From Deltaproteobacteria bacterium (GTDB taxonomy: Bacteria > Myxococcota_A > UBA9160 > UBA6930): a stretch of DNA of 64,000 nt. Positions 1-10,289 of this stretch are shown piece by piece (position 1 is the first letter of the stretch; every line of letters starts with the position of its first letter). The position numbers and the translations under genes are program-made. Location of the stretch: positions 22,412-86,411 of the forward strand of contig JAJDAP010000085.1 in NCBI GenBank assembly GCA_029261795.1, read 5' to 3'. The notes beneath the pieces were generated by a model. The model searched no databases and was not told where the DNA came from. It saw only the letters and a program-made list of their open reading frames with translations.

Positions 1-84
1 GAACAGCGGCTCGGCGCCAGCAACGAGGTACGCGGAGCGGAGCGTCCCGCCTGCCAACTCGCCCTTTAGCTCGGCCGGCGTCAC
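1..84 (-). CDS. holA: DNA polymerase III subunit delta, N-terminus (partial, runs off the window)
   Basis: Reverse strand reads GTG-start MTPAELKGELAGGTLRSAYLVAGAEPLF, a HolA-like N-terminus; start overlaps the lptE stop; lptE-holA is a common gene order. Confidence 0.7.
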   Translation of the reverse strand, partial: MTPAELKGELAGGTLRSAYLVAGAEPLF

Positions 85-659
85 GGCGTCGCCGGCCTCG
101 GAGCCTCCGGGAAAGCGGCGGACTCGAGGAAGGTGTCGTGGATCCGGGTTGCCAGGAGTGCGGCGAGTCGTCGAATCGCCTCTTCGCGATGGGTACGCGT
201 CACTTCCACGTCGGCACTGGCGAGGTAGCGCTCGCTCTCCCGAAGCACGTTGGAGTCGAGCACGAGGGCCGAGCCATCCTGGCGTGCGATGGTCACGGCG
301 AGCCGCAGGTAGACTTCGTACTCGAGCGAGAACGCGACGGAGGAGAAGCTCCGGCTCTGTGTCTCGATCTCGGTCACGACGCCGCTGAGGATCCAATCGG
401 CGGCGCCAGACTCCGCCACCAGGCGCAGGGCGCCGCGGCGCATGATCTCGCTGGAAAGGGCGTCGGTGACGACACCGTCGACTCCGGCTTCGAAGGTGTC
501 GTTGCGAAAGCCGTGTACGGCGATGCGATTCGCCTCGCCGAAGGTCTCCCCGTAGCGAACCGCCTGATAGCCACAGCCAGCGCAGAGCAGGCCGACTGCC
601 AGGATCGAAAGGAGTACCGGTGACCGCCGCTTCACGGCGGATTGGAATAGCACACGCAC
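81..659 (-). CDS. lptE: LPS assembly lipoprotein LptE
   Basis: Lipobox-like LLCAGCGYQ followed by the LptE pattern (NDTFEAGVDGVVTDALSSEIMRRG); precedes holA. Confidence 0.85.
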   Translation of the reverse strand: MRVLFQSAVKRRSPVLLSILAVGLLCAGCGYQAVRYGETFGEANRIAVHGFRNDTFEAGVDGVVTDALSSEIMRRGALRLVAESGAADWILSGVVTEIETQSRSFSSVAFSLEYEVYLRLAVTIARQDGSALVLDSNVLRESERYLASADVEVTRTHREEAIRRLAALLATRIHDTFLESAAFPEAPRPATP

Positions 660-679
660 ACCGGACCGTCCGCGCGGGT

Positions 680-1057
680 CTACTCGATCTTGAGCAGCGC
701 CTTCGCGATGGCCAGCACCTTGTTCGCCTGGATCGGCTTGGTCAGATACTCGTCCGCGCCGAGGGCCAGAGCCCGATCGCGGTCCTCCTTGGCGCCTTCC
801 GTGGTAATGACCACGATCGGCATGTCCTTGAGGCCGTCTTCGTCACGGATCAGGCTGATCAGCTTGAGGCCGTCCATCACCGGCATGTTGATGTCCACGA
901 GGGCCAGATCGAAGTCGTCACTGGTCACCTTGCGCAAGCCGTCCAGACCATCCTGGGCTTCGACGATTTCGGCGCCTTTGAGCCGCTTGAGGGCGAACAC
1001 GAGCAGCTGGCGCATCGTGGGACTGTCTTCGACGATGAGAATTCGATGTCGTTCCAT
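680..1057 (-). CDS. CheY-like single-domain response regulator
   Basis: ILIVEDSPTMR, FDLALVDINMPVMDG (phospho-Asp intact), ADEYLTKPI; 125 aa. Confidence 0.9.
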   Translation of the reverse strand: MERHRILIVEDSPTMRQLLVFALKRLKGAEIVEAQDGLDGLRKVTSDDFDLALVDINMPVMDGLKLISLIRDEDGLKDMPIVVITTEGAKEDRDRALALGADEYLTKPIQANKVLAIAKALLKIE

Positions 1058-1070
1058 GGTCGTTCTCCGG

Positions 1071-1886
1071 CTACTTCGTCAATAGATCGATGAAGCCCTG
1101 GATCGTGTTGAGCTTTCGCTCACTTTGGGCGTGGAGTTCGGCGGCGAAGATCGCGGTGGCGGCGTGGCCAGCGAGCAACGTGAACAACTCGTGATCCAGG
1201 AGTGTGAACTGCTCCTTCTGGGCAAGGAGCTTGAAGATCGCGATCGCCCCGATCGGGCGATCCTCGACGCGGAGCGGAATCGACACGATCGGGGACTCAT
1301 AGTCCGCGGACCCATTCGAATCCGTCGCGTGGGTATCGCCGCTCGCGACCGAGACACCGACGATCCCGGTACCCATCGGCACCGAAGGGAACGCGGGCAC
1401 TTTCTCGCCTTCCGCGGCCACCGGCTCGAGCAAGCCCGTCTTGTCGTCGTGCACGTAGACACAGAAGATCTCGGCGCCGACGAGGTTGATCACGATCTCG
1501 ATGATGATCTTGAGCACTTCCGAGAGATCGAGCGTCGAATGCAGCTGGTACGAGGCGACGTAGAGGTTCGCGAGGTTGTTGTTCTCCTCTTCGATCTCCA
1601 CGTAGCGATTGGCGAACTGCCGGTTCTCCTCCTCGAGGGCTCGGAGCCTCTCCAGCACGTCCTCCTTCTCGACCTCGAGGCCCTCGATGTGTGTCAGCAG
1701 TTGTTGACGCAGCTTCCCCCACTCGGTGGTGTCCTGTGCGGCGTCGTTGTCGCGCCGGTCCACCTCGACGATCTGCCCACGAAGGCGTTGATTCTCCTCG
1801 ACCAGCTCCCTGGTGAACTCGGCGCCCCGACGGAACACCGCCAGGAACTCGTCCGCCCGCTTGAAGATGTCGTCGCGGTCGCTCAC
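1071..1886 (-). CDS. Coiled-coil plus GAF domain protein of the chemosensory operon
   Basis: N-terminal charged coiled coil, C-terminal GAF-type domain (LDLSEVLKIIIEIVINLVGAEIFCVYVHDD); overlaps cheB. Confidence 0.75.
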   Translation of the reverse strand: MSDRDDIFKRADEFLAVFRRGAEFTRELVEENQRLRGQIVEVDRRDNDAAQDTTEWGKLRQQLLTHIEGLEVEKEDVLERLRALEEENRQFANRYVEIEEENNNLANLYVASYQLHSTLDLSEVLKIIIEIVINLVGAEIFCVYVHDDKTGLLEPVAAEGEKVPAFPSVPMGTGIVGVSVASGDTHATDSNGSADYESPIVSIPLRVEDRPIGAIAIFKLLAQKEQFTLLDHELFTLLAGHAATAIFAAELHAQSERKLNTIQGFIDLLTK

Positions 1887-2950
1887 TCGGACCTCCCTCG
1901 GCTCGAGCCACCCTCGGCGAATCCCTTCTGGATCACCGGGGCGATCAGATCGAGCGCTATTACCGCATCGACCGAACCGGCTCGAATCGCTTGCTGCGGC
2001 ATCCCGAAGATCACCGCGGTTTCCTCTGACTCCACGATCACGTTCCCTCCCGATCGTTTCACGGCCTGGACGCCCTCACGACCGTCATCTCCCATTCCTG
2101 TCAGAACGATTCCCAACAAGTCGGCCCCGTAGTGCTTGGCCGCCGAGGTGAACATGCGATCGACCGACGGTGCGTACTTGTCGGCATCGTCGCGCGCGAC
2201 GACACGCGCGACGACGCGGCCACCTTTCGCCTCGAATTCCAGGTGCTTGCCGCCCGGCGCGATCAACACCAGACCGTCCTCGACGATGTCCCCGCTCTGC
2301 GCCTCGCGGGCGCGAAGGTGCGTCATCCGATCGATGCGCTCCGCGAAGCCGAGGGTGAAGCCCTCGGGCATGTGCTGCGAGACGATGAAACCGCAAGGCG
2401 GCGGCTCGGTAAGCGCGCCGAAGATCTGCATCAGGGCTGCCGGACCGCCGGTGGAGGAGCCGATCGCGACGACCCGGTGGGCGGCGCGTGTCGCTTTCCT
2501 GGGTGCCAGTGTCGGCATCTGTGCGATCCGGTCGGCGACGCGATCGATGCGCAGTTGACGGATGCCGTGCACCTTCCGGATCAGCTCCTGCTCGATCGTC
2601 GCGAGTTCCGGCGTTGCGTGCGGCGACGGCTTCGCCACGAAATCCACGGCCCCGAGATCGAGCGCCTTGAACACATCCTGGTCGCCGGCGTTGCCGCTGA
2701 TCACGATGACCGGCGTCGGCTTCTGCGCCATCAAGATCCGCAGGAACGTGAAGCCATCCATGCGCGGCATCTCGAGATCGAGCGTGATCAGGTCGAGATC
2801 GAGTTCGAGGGCCTTCCGAAGCGCCTCCTCGCCGTCGCGTGCCCAATCGACGACCTCGACGAGCGGCGACTTCTCCAGCATGCGCTTCACGGTGCGACGC
2901 GTGAAGGCGGAGTCGTCGATGACGAGCACACGGATCTGCTCTCGAGTCAT
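1883..2950 (-). CDS. cheB: Protein-glutamate methylesterase CheB
   Basis: Receiver domain VLVIDDSAFTRR plus methylesterase motifs IGSSTGGPAAL, QHMPEGFT, LTGMGDDG; start set at MTREQIRVL overlapping the cheR stop, shorter than the ORF track. Confidence 0.93.
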   Translation of the reverse strand: MTREQIRVLVIDDSAFTRRTVKRMLEKSPLVEVVDWARDGEEALRKALELDLDLITLDLEMPRMDGFTFLRILMAQKPTPVIVISGNAGDQDVFKALDLGAVDFVAKPSPHATPELATIEQELIRKVHGIRQLRIDRVADRIAQMPTLAPRKATRAAHRVVAIGSSTGGPAALMQIFGALTEPPPCGFIVSQHMPEGFTLGFAERIDRMTHLRAREAQSGDIVEDGLVLIAPGGKHLEFEAKGGRVVARVVARDDADKYAPSVDRMFTSAAKHYGADLLGIVLTGMGDDGREGVQAVKRSGGNVIVESEETAVIFGMPQQAIRAGSVDAVIALDLIAPVIQKGFAEGGSSRGRSE

Positions 2951-3882
2951 CGCTCGCCCCTGCCATCCGTGTCGGTCACGCGAATCGCCGCGCGAGCCGC
3001 CGCATGCCACGGGTCCGTCCGTTCTTCGCCAGGAAGCGGCTTTCGGTAGACCAGGTCGCGCTTCAGGTGACGCAGTTCGAAGGCGCTCGTGACGTTGATC
3101 AGGGATTCGGCGTGGCCCAGCAGCAGGTACCCGCCGGACTGAAGCTTCTCGCTGAAGACGTCGATGACCTGGCGCTTGGTCTCGATATCGAAATAGATGA
3201 TGACGTTCCGGCAGAGGATCACGTCCATCGTTCCGAGCAACCCCAAGCGGGAGGGATCGAGCAGGTTGAGGCGTGAGAACATCACATGGCGCTTCACATC
3301 GTCGGAGATCTGCCAGTGTCCGTCCTTCTCGTTGAAGTGTCGGCGCTGGACGTGCGGCTCCGTCTCGCGGAATGAGGCGGGCCGATAGATCCCCTGGCGC
3401 GCCTTGTGTAGGACGCGGCGCGAGATGTCCGATGCGTAGACGCGGAAATCCCGGCCCGGGACATAACCGGCCTCCATCGCCATCATCACGATGGTGTAGG
3501 GCTCCTCGCCGCTCGAGCATCCGGCGGACCAGATCGAGATCGGCGGTCCGCCGCGAACACGACGATCGAGTAGTTCCGGAAGCACCTCACCCACCAGGGC
3601 TTCGAGTTGGTTTCGCTCGCGAAAGAAATAGGTCTCGTTCGTGGTCAACTCGTCGATGACGGCAGCGAGTTCCTGTTCGCCCGACTCGTCGCGACGCAGC
3701 ATGTAGTAGTAGGAGCGGAAGCTCCCGAGTTCGAGCTCCCGCACTCGTCGGGCCAGTCGCTTCTCCAGCAGGAAGCGCGAATCTTCACCGAACGAGAGCC
3801 CGCAGACATCTCGAAAGAAATCCCGGAACATCCGAAACTCGGCGTCCGTCAGGATCAGGTCTGCGGATTGGAGAAGACTCAT
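2947..3882 (-). CDS. cheR: Chemotaxis protein methyltransferase CheR
   Basis: TNETYFFRERNQLEAL, IWSAGCSSGEEPYTI, DVILCRNVIIYFD motifs. Confidence 0.95.
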   Translation of the reverse strand: MSLLQSADLILTDAEFRMFRDFFRDVCGLSFGEDSRFLLEKRLARRVRELELGSFRSYYYMLRRDESGEQELAAVIDELTTNETYFFRERNQLEALVGEVLPELLDRRVRGGPPISIWSAGCSSGEEPYTIVMMAMEAGYVPGRDFRVYASDISRRVLHKARQGIYRPASFRETEPHVQRRHFNEKDGHWQISDDVKRHVMFSRLNLLDPSRLGLLGTMDVILCRNVIIYFDIETKRQVIDVFSEKLQSGGYLLLGHAESLINVTSAFELRHLKRDLVYRKPLPGEERTDPWHAAARAAIRVTDTDGRGER

Positions 3883-5969
3883 CCGGCTTGGCTCTCGAGG
3901 GATTCGAGGGCCTGCAGCAGGGCCGTGCGTACGAACTCGTCCCGTTCGACATCCAGACAGCGAAGCATCGCGGGGAGCGCCTGGACCACGCGCCGTTCAG
4001 CCAGGATCTGTACCGCGTGGGCGCGCACCATCCACTCGGGGTGCGAGAAGAGCGACACCATCTCCTGCAGGTCCGCGTGGGTTCCATGCTTCCCGATACA
4101 GGTGAGAGCCGCTTGAACGATCTCCCCATCCACATCCTCGAGCGCGCCGCGCGCCAACGGCACCACACTGGCGCCACCGATGCGAGCCAATGATTCGAGG
4201 CTCGCCATCGCCGTCGCTCCGCCTCGACGCAGACCGACCGAGAGCAGCGCGAGCGCAGCATCGTTACCCGTACCATCGCTTTGCGCCGCGGCCCAGGCGC
4301 CGACCGCCCGCATCGCGGCTCCGCGGACCAGCGGGTCACCGTCATCGGCCAGGTGCGCGAGGTCGGCGATCGCATCCGAGCGGCTCGAACCTGCGAGGGC
4401 CGTGGCTGCGCCGATCCGCACGAGTGCGGATTCGTCTGCCATCGCCACCCGCAGCGGTTCTGTCACGTCGGGGGCGACCTTGGCAAGCGCTGCAGTTGCA
4501 GCGCGCCTCACCCGATCGCTCGGATCCGTGAGTAGCAATTCGATTCTGGGCACGTCGGAGTCGCGGCCGACCCGGCCCAACACCTCGGCAGCTGCCAGTC
4601 TGAACTCTTCCTCGGACCCCGCCAGGCGTTCCCCGAGCAACTCGATCGCGCGTTCCGCGGCGTCGTTCCCCTTCGCCTCGATCACCTTCACGATCGCGTC
4701 GGCGATCGCGACGCCTTCACCCTCGTCGTCGAAGTCGTAGCCACTCTCGGTCACGTTCGCGAGGCGCGAGACGAGGTCAGACAGTGCCTCCGCATCCCCT
4801 CGAGTGCCGAGCGCACGAAGCGCGGCGAGGCGAAGCGCCGGGTCCGGCGAAGCCAACGAGAGACGCAGCCGAGACCCTCCGAAGTCTCCGTTGGTACGGG
4901 CCAGGACGTGGCAAGCCAGGGTCTGCGATTCGGGCGAGAGATCTGCCCAACTAGCATCGATGAGCGCATCCACCCCGTCGCCGTGGGTCTCGAGCACACC
5001 GAGCACGACCTCCGAAAGCGCTTCGTCTCGACCGGCGTCGAGCAGTGGCGCGATGGTCTCGGGCAACCGCAACAGGCCAAGGAACTGAACCAATGCGAGT
5101 CTCGTGGCGAGCGGCGCATCTTCCAGTCTCGAGTTGGCGTCGGCGAGGAAGAGCTCGGAGCCGGTCCACGCTTCGCGCAGTCGATTCCCGAAGTTCTCGA
5201 CCTCCGAGGCCTCGACCCGACTCGCCTGGATCAACAGGGCATCGACGGCAGACTCCCGGGCGGAGCGACCGGGGCTTTCGAGTGCCTTGACCAGGGCATC
5301 GAATGCTGCTGGATCGTCACTGTTCCCGAGGGCCGCGAGGGCGCCCGACCGCAACAGGGGTTCGTCCAATGCGGCTGCGACGTCCGCCACATCGAAGCTG
5401 AGCTCCAGTCGAGCCAACGCTCGCAGGGCGGACAATCTGACCAGCGGCTCTGCGTCGTTCGAGATGCTGTCGAGCAGATCCGCCACGGCCTCGGCAACAC
5501 CGATCGCGCCAATCGCGTCCGCCGCGGCGGCGCGCACGTTCGCATCATCGTCGCATAGCAGCTCCCGCAGGCGCGGCCCTGCCGCTAGATCACCGATACC
5601 GGCAAGTACATCGACGACCTGCTTGCGAACATCGACATCCGCATCGGACGTCGCATCGAGAAGCACCGGCAGTGCTGCGGCACCGGTACGAACCAGGGTT
5701 TCGAGTGCCGCGTTGCGTCTCCCGGGGTTCTCCCCATCGCGCAGCGCTTCGATGAGTGCGCGAGCGGCGAAGGAAAGTTCTGGCGAGCCGGCCAGGCGGT
5801 CGATCGCGGCCTTCCGCACGCGCCAGCTCGAGTCGCCCAGGGCCTCGATCAGGTGGGGAACCGCTTCGGTGGGGGTGAACCGGCTCAGCCGCTCCACGGC
5901 AAGTCGCCGCAGCTCCTCGTCCGCATGCTCCAGATCGGCGAGGACGTTGTCACGTTCCCGGGCTTCCAT
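3879..5969 (-). CDS. HEAT-repeat (PBS-lyase-like) scaffold protein in the chemosensory operon
   Basis: 696 aa almost entirely of repeated helical units such as PHLIEALGDSSWRVRKAAIDRLA, LRELLCDDDANVRAAAADAIGAIG. Confidence 0.85.
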   Translation of the reverse strand: MEARERDNVLADLEHADEELRRLAVERLSRFTPTEAVPHLIEALGDSSWRVRKAAIDRLAGSPELSFAARALIEALRDGENPGRRNAALETLVRTGAAALPVLLDATSDADVDVRKQVVDVLAGIGDLAAGPRLRELLCDDDANVRAAAADAIGAIGVAEAVADLLDSISNDAEPLVRLSALRALARLELSFDVADVAAALDEPLLRSGALAALGNSDDPAAFDALVKALESPGRSARESAVDALLIQASRVEASEVENFGNRLREAWTGSELFLADANSRLEDAPLATRLALVQFLGLLRLPETIAPLLDAGRDEALSEVVLGVLETHGDGVDALIDASWADLSPESQTLACHVLARTNGDFGGSRLRLSLASPDPALRLAALRALGTRGDAEALSDLVSRLANVTESGYDFDDEGEGVAIADAIVKVIEAKGNDAAERAIELLGERLAGSEEEFRLAAAEVLGRVGRDSDVPRIELLLTDPSDRVRRAATAALAKVAPDVTEPLRVAMADESALVRIGAATALAGSSRSDAIADLAHLADDGDPLVRGAAMRAVGAWAAAQSDGTGNDAALALLSVGLRRGGATAMASLESLARIGGASVVPLARGALEDVDGEIVQAALTCIGKHGTHADLQEMVSLFSHPEWMVRAHAVQILAERRVVQALPAMLRCLDVERDEFVRTALLQALESLESQAG

Positions 5970-5973
5970 CGTC

Positions 5974-7086
5974 CTACTCCATGCCTCGCGAGCGAGCGAC
6001 CCGGATCAATTCGTCCATCAGATAGTCGCGGTCACCGCGAACCCGCGGGTCGATCCGCCCCTCGAAGAGGCCTCTCCCCTCGACCAGGTCCGGACCCAAC
6101 ACCTCGGCAACGTTTCCGGCAGCGATGCACTGGGTGAACTTGTCCTCGTTGTAGAGAATGATGTCGCTGACGATGATGCGGGCGAGTCGCTCGGCGGCGG
6201 CGCGTTCCTCTCCGAGCCCGTCTACCGGCTCCTCGGCAGCGGCGGGCGGAACCCGCGGCGGAGCGGAAGCCTTGGGCGGTGCCGGGGCTAGCGGCTGCGG
6301 GGGCGAATCGATCTCGAGCGGCGGCTCGGTCCCGATCGCGAACTCGTCGGTGCCGATCGCCGGCGGCGCGGGCACCTCTACCGGGGCCGGGACGGGCGCG
6401 GGCGCAGCTGCCGTGTCGGGTACGCCAGCGGCCCTGATTCCAGCTTGTTCGAGGATCGGTAGCAGGCCGCCGGGAAGGTCGGGGGCTTCGAGGTAGGCAT
6501 CCGCTCCGTAGATCTCTTCCGCGGGACGCCGATAGCGATCCGGATGGTGGATTGCCCCGACCAACACCACATGGATGTGGTTCAGGCTCTCGTTGCGCTG
6601 GACGACCTCGCAGACCTGGAAGCCGAACATCTTCGGTAGATCGGCGGCCAATACGACCGCACTCGGCAGCTTTCGCTGAATCTCGAGCATGGCCTGGCTG
6701 CCATCGTGAACCACGACCGGGGCGTAGCCAGAAGCGGCCAGCAATTCGCTCGTTTGTTTGGCGAGATCCGTGTCAGGCGTTGCGACCAGGACGCATGGCC
6801 CGGTCGCTGTGGGCGTGGCCGGGGCCACGGGTGCCGGGGCCGCTGGCGCTTCGGCAACCACAGGCTGGGGCGGCGGGGCAGCGACCGGCGCCGGCGCACT
6901 GATTGGCGCCGCGGGCTGGGGCGGTTCTGTGGGCTCTTCGGGAGCGCGAACACGGAACACGGCCTCACATTTGGTGCAGCGCAGACGCACTGCTCCGTCG
7001 ACGAGCTTGTCGCGATCGATGCGATATCGAGCCGCGCATTTCGGACATCCGGCGATCATTTGTTGCTCTCCCCACCCTGGAACCAA
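5974..7086 (-). CDS. MJ0042-type zinc ribbon plus pseudo-receiver domain protein
   Basis: N-terminal CPKCAARYRIDRDKL..VRLRCTKCEAVFRV; Pro/Ala linkers; receiver-like PSAVVLAADLPKMFGFQVCEVVQ lacking the phospho-Asp. Confidence 0.75.
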   Translation of the reverse strand: MVPGWGEQQMIAGCPKCAARYRIDRDKLVDGAVRLRCTKCEAVFRVRAPEEPTEPPQPAAPISAPAPVAAPPPQPVVAEAPAAPAPVAPATPTATGPCVLVATPDTDLAKQTSELLAASGYAPVVVHDGSQAMLEIQRKLPSAVVLAADLPKMFGFQVCEVVQRNESLNHIHVVLVGAIHHPDRYRRPAEEIYGADAYLEAPDLPGGLLPILEQAGIRAAGVPDTAAAPAPVPAPVEVPAPPAIGTDEFAIGTEPPLEIDSPPQPLAPAPPKASAPPRVPPAAAEEPVDGLGEERAAAERLARIIVSDIILYNEDKFTQCIAAGNVAEVLGPDLVEGRGLFEGRIDPRVRGDRDYLMDELIRVARSRGME

Positions 7087-7122
7087 CCGCCCAGTTCGAC
7101 TGTGCGGTATTGAACGAAGGAC

Positions 7123-9789
7123 CTAATCGATCCGAAACCTGCGTACGTCATCGCGCAGGCGTTCCGCCTGCCGTTGCATGGCCAATGCTGCTTCTCGCAG
7201 TTGATCCGCAGACTCGTCATTCGACTGTGTACGGCTGAAGACCTCTTGCAAGAACGAGAGTGCCGCGGTGCAGGCTTCGCCTTGCTCCTGAAGAGCGTGG
7301 TGAATGTGCTCGACGGCTTCGCGCACGCTCTCCATCGAATCCCGAATTCGCCCGGCGCCACTCGACTGCTCTTCGGTCGTACGTTGGGTCTGCTGTGCGA
7401 CATCCCGCATGACCGATGCGCCCCGCATCACGACCTCATTGCCGCGCTGTTGCTCGAGCCCGGCCTCGCGGATTTCCTCGACGCGGGTACTGACGCGTTC
7501 CATCAGCTGTTCGACGTGACCTGCCGCCTTCGCCTGCTCGCGAACCGCCGCCACGATCTCCTGGATCCGGCCTCCGCTATCCCGAGCCGCGCTGGTGATC
7601 TCTTCCAGCGCGACGCCGGCCTCTGCGGAGAGATTGACGCCTCCCTGCACACTCTCGGTCCCACGCCCGATCGCTCGGGCGGCCGCGCTGCTCTCACTCT
7701 GAACGGACGAGATCAACGAGCCGATCTCCTTGGTGCTGGAGAGCACGCGATCCGCCAGGTCCTTGATCTCGTCGGCCACGACCGAGAATGCCCGACCCTG
7801 TTCCCCGGACTGCGCGGCGATGATCGCGGCGTTCAAGGCCAGCAGATTGGTTTCGTCGGCGACGTCATCGATCACGTCCACGATCGCGCCGATTTCATTC
7901 ATCCGGCCGGCGAGTCCGCGGATCACCTCATCGGCGGTCTCGGTGGCGTCGCGGATGTTGTCCATCCCCTTGATCGTTTCCTGAACCTGTTCGCGACCCG
8001 TCTCGGCGAGTTCGATCACGTGCAGCGAGAGCTTCGCGGTCTCCGTCGCGTGTCCCTCGACCTCTCGCATCGAGCGAGTCATCTCGGACATCGACGACGA
8101 GGTCTCCGACACGGCCTCGCCCAGACCCTCGGTGTGTTCGCCGACGGAGTTCACACTCCGGACCATCTGCTCGATCGAGCTCGTTACCTCGCTGACTTGT
8201 TGGTTCAGCGCCTGGGCCGTGGAATGAAGCTCCTCGCCCGCGGCGCCGAGCTCGAGCACCGATGAACTCGCTTCCTCGACGTTGCCCGAGAGCGTGTGCG
8301 ACGACTCCGTGATCTGCGAAACGTTGTGGTGGATCCCGGCGACGTGTGACGTCGCTTGCTCGATCCCGGCCACCTGCTCTTGACTGTTCTGTGCCACGCC
8401 ACCGCCGATCTCGGCGAGACCGCTCGCGGATTCATCCACGCGGCCCGCGGCGGCACTCACGCCGGCGACGGTGTCCCGTAGCGCGAGCCGCATCTTCGAG
8501 AAGGTGCGCGCCAGATCTCCGAGTTCATCCTCGGACTCGACGAGTTCGGCGACCTGCAGGTTCCCGGCCGTGATCTGCTCGGCCTGGTGCTTGATCTCGT
8601 TCGCGGTTCCGGTGATGTCCTGCACCAGCAAGTAGGCCGTCGCCAGACCGAAACCGAGCGCGCCGATGAAGACCAGCACGAAGATCGTCAGGCTGCCCGC
8701 GATCGCGGAGGAGAATACGGAGCGAGGCGTGACCGCCACGAGCACCCGGCCGGATCCATCCGGAATCGCGAGCCACACGAAGCTGTGATCGGAATCGAGT
8801 TCGGCGCTGTCTCCCCCTGCCGGGTTCGCCAACACCCGCTCGATCTCATGGGCCAGCATCGTCGTTTCGCCGCCGAGAACTCGGCCGGTCTCCGCATCGA
8901 ACAAGGCGAATTGCTGCGCGGCCAGGAATCGTCGCCCCAGCTTCGAGAGATCCTCGAAGCTCTGTGCTGGAGCGGCTTTGGCAACCGGCGCGGGCTCGAG
9001 GGCGATACCCTCGTCGGCACCCGCTGCTTCTCCGCGCAGCTCGAGCCGCGCTTCGACCGGTGCCTCGCCAGGCACGAGTTGTTGGACCGCGTAGGCCACG
9101 AATGCGTGCTTGGCGAGCCGATCCTGGTTTTCCATCGGCCGGGTCGCGATCGCGTACGCCAACACGCAGACGAAAATGACGGTGGCTGCCGAGATCGCGG
9201 CCACCGGAAAGCGGAGCTTGTGCCGCAGCGAGACCGAAACGGTGTGGGTATGGCGCGCCTCGGCACCGATCAGTCGGCCCCAGTATTCGCGGAGCGGATG
9301 GACCAGCGTGCGCAGCGAGTAGTAGACGAACGGGGCGATGGCCAGGCCACCCGTGAGGGCGGCGACCACGATGCACACGACGGCGAAGGTCGAGAGCGTT
9401 CCCAGCCAAAGCGCCATGAAGGGAGGAACGATCGCCGCTGCGATCACCCAATTCGAGAAGTACCAGAGCATGCCCCGGATCGGAAGCTGCGAGGCCTGGG
9501 CGTAGGCTTCGATCCTGTCGGTCTCCGTGACGCTCCCTTCGATCTCACGATCGATGGCATGGGTCATGCGGCGATCCATCCGCCGGGCGGCCCATTGACC
9601 GAGGGGCGTGAGCACCACGGTCGCAAACGCCACTGCTGCCAACAGCGCGCGCCACTCGTCGGCACCGAGCTGAAGGACTGCGCTCAGGTACGCGAGCACC
9701 ACGGCCGCGGCCGTGACGCCGGGCACTGTCGATCTGCCGAGATGGACGGCACGGAAGTGCTTGCCGCTGCGAAAGGGAAGCTCGCTCAT
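7123..9789 (-). CDS. Methyl-accepting chemotaxis protein
   Basis: TM segments, HAMP-like region, signalling tip DETNLLALNAAIIAAQSGEQGRAFSVVADEIKDLADR. Confidence 0.93.
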   Translation of the reverse strand: MSELPFRSGKHFRAVHLGRSTVPGVTAAAVVLAYLSAVLQLGADEWRALLAAVAFATVVLTPLGQWAARRMDRRMTHAIDREIEGSVTETDRIEAYAQASQLPIRGMLWYFSNWVIAAAIVPPFMALWLGTLSTFAVVCIVVAALTGGLAIAPFVYYSLRTLVHPLREYWGRLIGAEARHTHTVSVSLRHKLRFPVAAISAATVIFVCVLAYAIATRPMENQDRLAKHAFVAYAVQQLVPGEAPVEARLELRGEAAGADEGIALEPAPVAKAAPAQSFEDLSKLGRRFLAAQQFALFDAETGRVLGGETTMLAHEIERVLANPAGGDSAELDSDHSFVWLAIPDGSGRVLVAVTPRSVFSSAIAGSLTIFVLVFIGALGFGLATAYLLVQDITGTANEIKHQAEQITAGNLQVAELVESEDELGDLARTFSKMRLALRDTVAGVSAAAGRVDESASGLAEIGGGVAQNSQEQVAGIEQATSHVAGIHHNVSQITESSHTLSGNVEEASSSVLELGAAGEELHSTAQALNQQVSEVTSSIEQMVRSVNSVGEHTEGLGEAVSETSSSMSEMTRSMREVEGHATETAKLSLHVIELAETGREQVQETIKGMDNIRDATETADEVIRGLAGRMNEIGAIVDVIDDVADETNLLALNAAIIAAQSGEQGRAFSVVADEIKDLADRVLSSTKEIGSLISSVQSESSAAARAIGRGTESVQGGVNLSAEAGVALEEITSAARDSGGRIQEIVAAVREQAKAAGHVEQLMERVSTRVEEIREAGLEQQRGNEVVMRGASVMRDVAQQTQRTTEEQSSGAGRIRDSMESVREAVEHIHHALQEQGEACTAALSFLQEVFSRTQSNDESADQLREAALAMQRQAERLRDDVRRFRID

Positions 9790-10289
9790 ACTCTCTCCTC
9801 GGCGAAGCCGCTTGCAGGTTTCGCGGAGCGGTAAACGGTCTCGAGCAGCTGCTCGATCGACAGCACCATGACCGGGGCCTCTCCAGGACGACGCACGACG
9901 GCACGCACCGCGTCATAGCCGGACTGGGTCGCCAGGGCCGGCGGCTCGTCGACTTGCGAGGCATCTACGGACAGCACGTCTACGGCGACGGCGACGCGCA
10001 AGCCGAAGACCATGTCGTCGACTTCGAGCACAGCGATTCGCGCCTCCGTCGTTTCCTCGATGGCCTCGCCACCCAACACACGGCCGAGGTCCACGACCGG
10101 GACGACATTGGCACGCAGATCGATCACACCCTCGATCAGCGCCGGCGCCATCGGTAGCGGTGTGACCTCCTGCCAACGCACGATCTCTCGGATCTGCAGG
10201 ACGTCCACGCCATAGGTCTGATCGTTCACGCCGAAGCAGGCGAGCTCGACCGTGACGTCGTTCGTGTTCTGGGCGCTAGAGGCTGCCAA
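9786..10289 (-). CDS. cheW: CheW-like coupling protein (1)
   Basis: YGVDVLQIREIVRWQEVTPLPMAPALIEGVIDLRANVVPVVDLG. Confidence 0.9.
   Translation of the reverse strand: MAASSAQNTNDVTVELACFGVNDQTYGVDVLQIREIVRWQEVTPLPMAPALIEGVIDLRANVVPVVDLGRVLGGEAIEETTEARIAVLEVDDMVFGLRVAVAVDVLSVDASQVDEPPALATQSGYDAVRAVVRRPGEAPVMVLSIEQLLETVYRSAKPASGFAEERV

Noticed and set aside
2953-3520. N-terminal extension of the cheB ORF (545 aa) in the track
   Set aside because: Overlaps cheR in another frame; the conserved CheB start MTREQIRVLVIDDS at 2950 overlaps the cheR stop.
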